Below are positions 1 through 9,700 of a stretch of DNA of 64,000 nucleotides, in pieces. Numbering within the stretch: position 1 is the first letter of the stretch; each line of letters starts with the position of its first letter. A program made the translations under genes and the position numbers. Origin of the DNA: Solen grandis (Eukaryota; Mollusca; Bivalvia; Adapedonta; Solenidae); the NCBI GenBank assembly GCA_021229015.1, contig CM037783.1:28962605-29026604 (forward strand), given 5' to 3'. The notes under the pieces are model-generated. The model saw only the letters and a program-made list of their open reading frames with translations, did not search any database and had not been told where the DNA came from.

Positions 1-10
1 TGAACCTCAC

Positions 11-116
11 CTTTGAGGACATATGCAACAAACACATTAGATCTGTGGACTGCCACGAGGTTACCGATATATCGCCGGTGTTCCCAGTCATAGTTTACAA
101 CTGGTGTGATCTTCAC
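11..116 (-). CDS. Probable internal exon of an unidentified gene (minus strand)
   Basis: On the minus strand a 106-nt open segment has an acceptor (ttgttacag before 116) and a consensus donor (CAAAG|gtgagg after 11). It reads 35 codons beginning VKITPVVNYDWEHRRYIG and ending with FVAYVLK. The plus-strand reading is open too but has only a weak donor. I do not recognise the protein. It could belong to a neighbouring gene on the opposite strand. Because a scaffold gap follows, it could also be an exon on a misoriented contig. Splice sites are seen; the rest is inference. Confidence 0.4.
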
Positions 117-396
117 CTGTAACAATTTGCAGATATTTGTCAAGAACACAAACATTCTAGTGATAGTAGGAACAGTTTTAGAGAAAAAAAAAAGAGTCAA
201 ATAATCTGCTCATGAATAACATCTGTCATCTAGAGTTTTATGAAATCAAAAAGAATGCTAAATCTTTTATTTCTCTATTTTGTTGTTGTTGTTGTGAATA
301 ATTTTAAGTTGAAAAGTAAATGCAGAGTACATCATGTATATTACAAATGCTTAACTTTCCAATATTGCACTAGTAGTTTCTTTGAACAAGAGTTTG

Positions 397-496
397 NNNN
401 NNNNNNNNNNNNNNNNNNNNNNNNNNNNNNNNNNNNNNNNNNNNNNNNNNNNNNNNNNNNNNNNNNNNNNNNNNNNNNNNNNNNNNNNNNNNNNNN
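397..496. other. Assembly gap (100 N)
   Basis: Exactly 100 N, the usual placeholder for a gap of unknown size. It lies just upstream of the first recognisable A2M exon, so upstream exons may be hidden here or lie before the window. Confidence 0.98.
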
Positions 497-588
497 CTAC
501 AAAGTGGGTCTAAGTCAACATGTTTGAGCATTGGTTTGTCCATGGTTGACCATGTCCTGTGTGTTTTATGTGGCTCTGTGTTTTTCAG

Positions 589-708
589 GTTTTAATCACA
601 ATGAAGGATGGGGGAGACTTGTTCAAGTTTGTCTGGGTGGATGAGATGGGTATCACCAGTGCCTACGCTCCCCTCACCAAGTCTGGTGACCATCAAACAC
701 TCGTCTTT
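589..708 (+). CDS. A2M-like gene, exon A (MG domain end)
   Basis: Acceptor gtttttcag before 589, donor gtatgt after 708; 40 codons, phase 0 at both ends. It reads VLITMKDGGDLFKFVWVDEM, the edge of an MG domain ahead of the thioester domain. At least one exon must precede it. Confidence 0.88.
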
Positions 709-3700
709 GTATGTCCTTCCCTTCCATTCCTTTGAATATACTGTAAATTATAGCTTTTAAAAAAAAACAAACTTTTAAATCATATACATATTATTGAACA
801 AAATAAGGATTAGCAGTTCAAATAACATTTAAAATCAGTCATATTGTCAGATGTATGAATTACACAATTCACATTTATTAGCCAAAATGAAAGAATTTAG
901 GACATCAGTGACATATGAAGTGGATAGAATGGAGGTTTTCAATCAAAGGTCATCTAAAGATGGCAAGATTAAGATCATCCTGTCCAATGACTTGTGAAGA
1001 GGATAGAATAAAGATCATTCAGTCAGTACATATATAAGTAATTGATATCGTCCTGATCAGCCAATCAGCTAACCGCCTTATTATTTCCCCCTGCAGTTGG
1101 AGCCTGGTGAAGCAAAGGACATCTTTATGCCTATTGTGTCCACTCTGGTCCAGGGAGAACTGACCTTCACAGTGACCGCCCAGTGTTTTATGGAGAGGGA
1201 TCAGGTCACCAGAACTGTCCGCATCATGGTATGTGTGCTGCCCAGTGACCCTGTCCCCAGAAGTCTTCTTATTTAATATGTCTTATTTCATTCATCTTGT
1301 AAAGCCCTCAAGTCCAAGTTAATCCATTGAGATTAGAACTTTGACTGTTGAGTGTATGGGACATTAGGTTATTGATCACACATTGAATTTGATGTTGAAA
1401 GGATGTCAGTCTGCAATCTATAGATGTGCAATCTATACATGAAGTGGGTCCTTATATTGTTTTGTTATTAAATTGACTTGAGTGATTAGATATTTTTTGC
1501 CTTGCCTTTAATCATTCACTCTTTCTGCAAACTCTAAACATAAATCAGAATAAAAGCTGAGCATATGCAGTAAGTCCTCCTACAGTTGGTCTTAATATAG
1601 CACTGTAGACTTTTTATTCTCAATGCTATCAAATCTGATGTTAATGTTGCACCATACTTCCAGCCGGATGGTGTGTTGAACTACTACCATACTCCATTTC
1701 TGATCGACATGATCAAGTACGGTTCAGACACCATTCCTGACCTCCAGATCAATATTCCTGACCAGTTTGTGGTGCCTGAGGTGAGAGAACATCTCTATGT
1801 CCCCGGATCTGGCGTGGCTCAGATCAGTCTCTTTGGTAAGTAGATCATTTTCCCCACCATATGTTTGATTTATACTTTGCTTTCTCATGAGTTCAACACA
1901 AATTTTGTATTTATTTCATGATTGTGAATATTGTTGCAGTTATAGTTTGAACCAAGAAAATTTCAATAATGTTTTGTCAAGACTACTACTGGAGACTACT
2001 GCTGGTGTAAGGGTGTACCAGCTTCAGTATTATATGAACCTTTGTGAAAGAAATATATGCAGGAACCATAACTAGAAAAAAGAAATATAAAATTGATGTG
2101 TGTGATATTTTCATGTAGGATAAATCTTTATAGGTGATGTTGTCACCCCCGGGTTTTTCAAGAAGTACATGAACTGTGAGGACATATTCCGTAAACCCTA
2201 TGGAGCAGCAGAAATGAACATGTTTAACTTTGCATACAACCTCCTGACCCTCAAGTTTAAGAAAGCCAACCAACAACTGTCACCGGAGACCCTTGCCACC
2301 TCGCTGGAGTACCTCAACATTGGTAGGAACACACAGCTTTACTCACATCTATAACATATTCTTAGATAGTAAAATAACGTTATTGTGGTATATGTAATAA
2401 TTCATTGTAATTCTTAGTAGTAGTTTTTAATGCTAAATATTTCTTGTACTCTCATTTAACATAAATTCCATTTAAAGTATGTTTTTAGAAAGAAGGGTTT
2501 TTCTGCTTTCATTAAAGAGTTTATAGTTAGTTTTTTGAATGTATAATGTTTTGTTTTTTTTTGGGGGGGGGGTACTTTTTTATATATATTTTTTTTAATT
2601 TTTAAAAAAAGGATTGAATAATGATATCAAAGTTAATCAAAATATGGAAAATTGTAGAATAATGTGATAATTTTTCCAAATAATTTTGATCTACCTTGTT
2701 CCCAATATTTTGTAGGTTTACAGAGACAGTTGAGTTACATGAATGAAAATGGCTCCTTCCGAATGTTCCGTGATGAAGTGAACACTTCCAGCATCTGGGT
2801 GTCGGCTTTTGTTGCCAAGACATTGCACGAGGCAAGATTTGGAGAGTGGGAGCGTGATCTTTTTATCCCCATTGATCTCATTGACAAGATTGTCGTCTGG
2901 TTGTGTAACCAGCAGAATGAATCCGGAGCCTGGATGCCAGAGGACACAATTTATGATCGCAAATTTGTAAGTATTTTTTTTTTTTAGACACCTTCTTTGT
3001 TCCATGTAGACAATCAAGATCTGACAAACATCACAAAATGGCTTGAACACGTTAAATCGAAATATAGTTTATATTTTTTTTTTCCACGCATAGGTTTCAT
3101 ATACACTGATTTGAAGCATCATTTTTCTGCAGATTTTTTAAAGAATATGATAATAAACATTTCAGTCCTCCATCCTGCTGAACCCCTCCGAGAAGATGTA
3201 TGGACATCCAGTCCCACTGACAGCCTACGTGTTGATAACGCTATACAAGATAGAGACAGATGTGTCTGGGGTAAGTTTGCAGATGCATCATCATATACAC
3301 CAGCAAACAACTGCTGTTGAGTTGTACTAACATTAAGACATGATATATAATTACATTTCTTAGACTGGAATCTGAGACACAACACCTTCCTCCGTAGAGG
3401 AAACAATGTTAAATCTCTGTGTGACATACCAAAGTTGTTAAAAAATGGTACTGGTATAGCTCCGTTGCTTGGCATTCTGCAGCATATAAAGATAGTTCCA
3501 GGACTGGTTGACCCAATGTCAGGATAATGTGATTGGATGTGGTATCATGCCTCATGTCAATGGCGTGATACTGCAGTGTGGCAGCACTATATCTTTTTCT
3601 TGTAGACATAGTCTTGAAATGACTGAAATACTGTTGATGTGGCATTAAACCCAGCATAACATGATTAAACTTTGTTTGAAGGAAATAGGTCTTAGAATTT

Positions 3701-6700
3701 GAAAACTGTTCTTCTTTTTTTTTTAGTGACACGCACACATTTACTAAACAAATCAGTATTAAAAAAACACAGAGTAAATGTTATTTACAATTTAAAACAT
3801 TATGTTTTGAAAATTACATTTCCCCATATGTCTGTATACATTTTATCAGAAATCATCCAAAGACTCTGTCCAAATGTTGAAAAAACTTATTAAAAAGAAA
3901 AGTTAAGGATCTTGTTTTTTTGACATAGGCTGCATTGAGTTGTATTGACAAGTCCCGCCAGTTAGCCTCTGAATACTTGTCCAGAGAAGCATACAAAACA
4001 GCCAACAGAGAAATCTTCCACCTGGCTATATCAGCCTATGCATTGTCTCTCAGTCAGCAGAAGAGTCGAACTATATTTGACAAACTCTGGAACTTGAGGC
4101 GAAATGGTATGTTCTTTCATATATATTTCTGTCATGTTAAATTATTATTTAGTTATTGTTAATTTGAACTATATATTAAAGATTTAACTTAATTTATGCT
4201 TACACTGTATAAGATTGTTCTTCAACATTAATTGAGAACCATAACAAAATGGTTATAATAAAAATTGCTGAAGAAGGATATGATATTGTAAAAAAACAAA
4301 AAAATCAAAGCAAAACAAAAAGACATGATTTTTCTACATAAACATTGAAAATTAAAATATGTTATCAAATATAAAAAGAAAATGGTTTTTAATTTCTTTT
4401 TCTTTTAAATTTCTTTTTTTTTTTTCCAGCCCAGGACATATACTTTTCGGACACAGACGTCCCAGAGAATCCTTCAGACTTTATCAATGCAGTACGATAC
4501 CTTCTGCCAAGAGTTGAACTGCAGAATGATGGGTATGCTGTTCAGTCTACAGCATACGCCCTCATGGCACACATTAAACACAACGGTATGGGTATTGACT
4601 CAGACACGAAGATACAGCGGGATTCAATGATGAGGTGGCTCAATTCAATGAGGAATTTCATTGGTGGCTTTGCTTCTACCCAGGTATGTGGTAACTGATG
4701 AGTTGAAGAACTCGTCATCTTCATCATTTATTTCATGTCTGGTCTCCTGCTATCTGGGTTGGATGATTTCTTTTGACTGTACCATCATATCTGCTGTGTT
4801 AAGATGCAGACAGGCCCTGTCCTCCATGGTGGTGGCATGCCAAGTCTTTGACTCCAACTTTGTCTCACTTGTTGCACCTGGGACAACAACTAACAAAACA
4901 ACAAAAAATAAATTTGGCAGCCTACTTTTGCTTATTCTGAGGTTTAACAGTACTTAGCTGTGGTTGTTTGTAATTATCATGAAGGTCATTTGCTAATTAT
5001 GTCATATAATGTAACTTACTATGTGATGCGTATTAGTTTATAAAAGATTGTTGCTATTTTAGTTGTTGGCTATTTTTTATTCTCATGACACTTTCAAGGA
5101 TACACCAACAGTCGTTGCTAATTCTGTGATATTGGTTATTGCTAATTCTGTGATATTGGTTATTGCTAATTCTGTGATATTGTGCAGGACTCCCTGACAG
5201 CCATGGAAGCCCTGTTTGAGTTCACCCAGGTAGACCCCAACAGGAACGTGTTTGAGATCATGATTCAGCTGGAGGCTTCAGCTACACCTGAATGGAAACG
5301 CATCGTCTCAATGACCAAGAACAACTACACCAACCTTGTTTCCAATTATGTAAGTTTATGTAATATATTCATTGGTTTCATTCTATAGAGACAGACAGTT
5401 TTTGACTAAATATAATACAGATTATGGTCACTTTATGACATAAACTTCATGATTAAAGTTTTGCATGCAAGCTTCTATCCAGCTTATATCTAAGAAATCC
5501 TTTATGATATTGACATATTTCATTGTATTTTTACTGTTTTGCACCTTACATTTCAACCAGCAAGTTATATAAAACTGTTACCTAATCAGCACATGTGCCT
5601 ATACTGTCTACAGGAAGTGTCCATACAATCAAGCCCCAAACTGTCACCCTCTATCCTCGACCCAACCACCCACTATACCTCTTCAGTCAACTAGTTACGT
5701 AATGGGTAGAGTGTAAACACAAAGGAAGAACAAAGAAGTTTTTACAAGATCAGCAAGTTTTGGCACACATATTGAATAATTGCTATTGGCAGGTCTAAGT
5801 TTAGGCACACACAAGTTTGATTATTTAACTGTCCCAAAACTTACAACAAATTAAGTTTATACAAGAGATTATCTATAATCAATGCCAGTAAAATCCTATT
5901 TTTCTATGTCTGTATTGTCCAAACATAGGCTGACAAGGACAACACTTACGGCACAATGCGTGTGAGAGCAGAGGGTGTGGGGCGTGCCATGATGCAGCTG
6001 ACCACAACTGTCAATGTGGAGTACCCCTGGCTCATCAAACCACCACAGGATGGTATCCAGTTCTTTGACCTGACTGCCGATAATATTCGCTTCACTGGCA
6101 GAAACTCTTCAGTCATGGAGATGACACCTTGTATTAAGTATGCCATTCTTCTTTACTTAATGTGTCTTGTAGCCTCTTTTCTGTCAGTGAGTTTCAAAAT
6201 TGATGTAAGCAAATGAAATGTTTGTGTTTTATCTCCAGATTGAAAACATTCATGTTTGACATGATTTTTGACCATTATTAGCTTGTCTGTTCTTCAAAGC
6301 AAGAAAGTGTTATCATCATTGGCATCGTCATGAAAAATATTTACCTTGGCCATATAACTTCTAAATTATTTAAGCTTCCGTCATCTAACTTTTCATACTT
6401 GTTCACTATAATAAGAGTGATATTCCCATCAAGGGTTAGGTCCATTTTGTCCAAATTTATCTCCCTTGTCTTAAAAAAAAATACAGTGAAAAACTTGAAT
6501 ATTGGCCATAACTTCTAAACTATTATGCCATCTGTCATTAAACATCACATGCTTGTTCATTATCACAAGGGCTACATTCTCATCAGGCACCATAACTCTT
6601 AGGTCCATTTTTTAAGCATGGGTCAGGGGTTTCAGTGAGACCCCAAATCAGGAATGTCCAAGTCTCAGGAATTTTTCAGGAATTCCACATGTCAATTTTT

Positions 6701-9700
6701 TTCGTACATTAATTTTCTATTTTAATTGACACATTTTGAGGACCATTAAGTCCTTAATTAGTTACATAAAAAAAGCAATAATATTTAGTAACAGTAATAT
6801 TATTTCAAATAAAATCCACTAATTTGATATAAAATCCTTAATATCCAGTTAATTTTGCCCTAAAACAGTGTTGTTTTTTTTGCATTAGTCTTTCATATTC
6901 ACAATGTTTAATGCCTGATTATCTGGCTATGACAAGTTTTAGCCTACCAAAACAAAATAAATAATATATTCATAATTTCTATCAATGACATAACTTTACA
7001 TGTCACAGCACATCTCTGCATACATCAACATATATACTGCATTTGAAAAAGTAAATTTTTAAATTTAGCTCTAAGCCCTCTTTCTGTTGAATTTGGGGCC
7101 GATTATGGGGCCCCATTCCCCCTCTAAATCATATACTTTTCCCCCCAGTCAGTGAAAAGTTCCCCCATGAAACAAATGAAAAAAGACTTAATAATAAATT
7201 GTATCTTAGATAAATAGTTTATAAGAAAGTTAGTGACGGTTGCAAAAAATATCAATGCACATGTATTTTAAAAGAAAATTAGATGTTTCAAGCCTGAAGG
7301 TAATATTCACACTGGAGAAAATCCCCCCAAAAAAAGATACAACGTAAAAATTCCACCGTGTCAGTGCCCTGGCCCCTGTCCCTCGAAGTGTTAGAGGGCC
7401 CTGGAGGCAGTTAAATGCTTTTTCTTATTATGTTAACTTCAATATCTAGCAGCAACAGATTGAGGGTTTTAAGGCTGTTTCATGCTGACATCCATTCATT
7501 CTAGACACAACCTGGTTTTTAAGTTTTTGTACAAATATATACATGTATATGCTTTTTAGATTAACATGTCCCCTCTCAGCTACGCATGTATAGTCTTAGT
7601 CAAATCGCGAATATACTCTTCTCAGAGTGAGGTGATCACTAAAGATGATGATGATGCAGTCCATTTAGTATAAAACACAACCCCATTATCCAGAGTAACA
7701 CACTAGAGTAAACTTAAGCATTGTAACCTGACACCCTGCTATAAACAGTTACCTAGTGACAGGTAATGGGAGAGCCTACCTGCATGCGGATGTGTATATC
7801 TATACTCCTGTGCTAATGTATGAAATTAAGGTCACGACCCCAAGGTTACACATAGTACTGAGCAGGTTAACATTTTGTCAGATGCTAGTCTCATATCTGG
7901 CAAGTAGCGAGGAATGACTATAAATGTTCCTTCCCATGGGAACGAACAATTAAAAAAAAACATAACAATCATAATTTAATGTACACACACATTTTCTGAA
8001 ATAAGGCAAACTTTAATTTTTTAAATTTATTTTTCATTTCTTACACAGAGTACACTTTGATATATTTCAAGAAAAAAAGAAAATAGTCTAGACCTACGGT
8101 TTGTAAATTTTTTTCAAAAGAATATTCCTTTCTGGAGAACATATTTAGAGGAGTGTGTTGGAGTGATTAATATAATTGTTTCATGGAAAAAAATTCTAAA
8201 AGAGTTATTATGTACTCTGTTTCTAATTCCTTTGTGTTATCGGTTTTTAAAAAGGAAAGTTAAATCCATGAAAACTGATGACATTTTGAAACACAACCTA
8301 TTTCTGATTATATGTATGTTCAAGACTAAAGATTTGTGTGTATCAAGTCTGCAGAATACTAAAAACATGTTCTCTTAGTTTTTAACCAAAATTAAAAGTA
8401 TGTATTACCTATTCGAAGAATATGAGAGCTATTGTAGTTTGGCGTCGGCGTTGGCGTTGCAGCTTTTGGTTAAAGTTTTGCGTGCAAGTTACTATCAACC
8501 TTATATCTCAATAACCATTTATGGTATTGACTGAAAGTTTATAAATATGTTCAGGGGCATCAGACAACCAAGGTAGATAACTCTTGATGGAATTTAATAT
8601 GAATTATGGCCCCTTTTTAACTTAGAAATTTTGGTTAAAGTTTTGCGTGCAAGCTACTATCTAGTTTGTATCTCAATAACCATTCATGGTATTGACTTGA
8701 AAGTTTATGAATATGTTTAGGGGCATAAGACAACCAAGGTAGATAACTCTTGATGGAATATATTACAAATTATGGTCCCTTTTTTAACTTAGAATTTTGG
8801 TTAAAGTTTTGCATGCAAGATACTCTCATGCTTATATCTCAGTATCCAGGCATGGGATTAATTTGAAACCTCTTTAATACATTTAGGGGTATCAAACTAT
8901 CAAGGTAGATAACTCTTGATGGAATATATTACAGCTTATGGCCCCTTTTTAACTTAGAAATTTTGGTTAAAGTTTTGCATGCAAGACACTCTCATGCTAA
9001 TATCTCACTATCTAGGCATGGGATTGATTTGAAACATCTTTAATATATTTAGGGGTATCATACTATAAAGGAAGATAACACTTGATGGAATATATTAAAA
9101 ATTATGACCCCCTTTTAACTTAGAATTTTGGTTAAAATTTGGCATTCAAGCTACTTTCCAGCTTATATCTCAGAAATTGCTTGTGGAATTCACTAGAAAG
9201 TTTAGGAGTGTCTTCAGGGGCATCAGAAAACTAAGGAGGATAACTTTTGGACTGAATTTTATACAAATTATGGCCCTTTTCTAACTTGGATTTTTGGTTA
9301 AAGTTTTGCATGCACAGTGTTATTGTGCTTATGTCTCAGTAACTAGGCATGGGATTGATTTTAGACATCATAAAAATATTAAGGGGTATCAGACTATCAA
9401 GGTATATCATTTTTGATTATGTATTATGTATGTGAAGGGCAAGAATTTAAAAAAGATTTCATTTGATTTACTAACAAGCATTTTGAATAGTCGAGTGTGC
9501 TGTCCTCTGACAACTCTTGTTTTTTTTTTTTTAAATTAAAATTGGCAAATTTACATACCTGAAAGTTCGCTAATCTTACAGTTATTAGCTGGTTTTTAAT
9601 GCAAGACTGACAAAAATATATTGGAAAAAAAGGGAAAAAACTTTTGTTGAGATCTAGTCAAGGTTGATTCTTTTTTTCTTTCATTCCTTTGTAGATCTAC

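Noticed and set aside
1..119. Plus-strand open frame as an upstream A2M exon
   Set aside because: The reading (NLTFEDICNKH...) does not fit the family, and its donor is weak; the minus strand has better splice sites.
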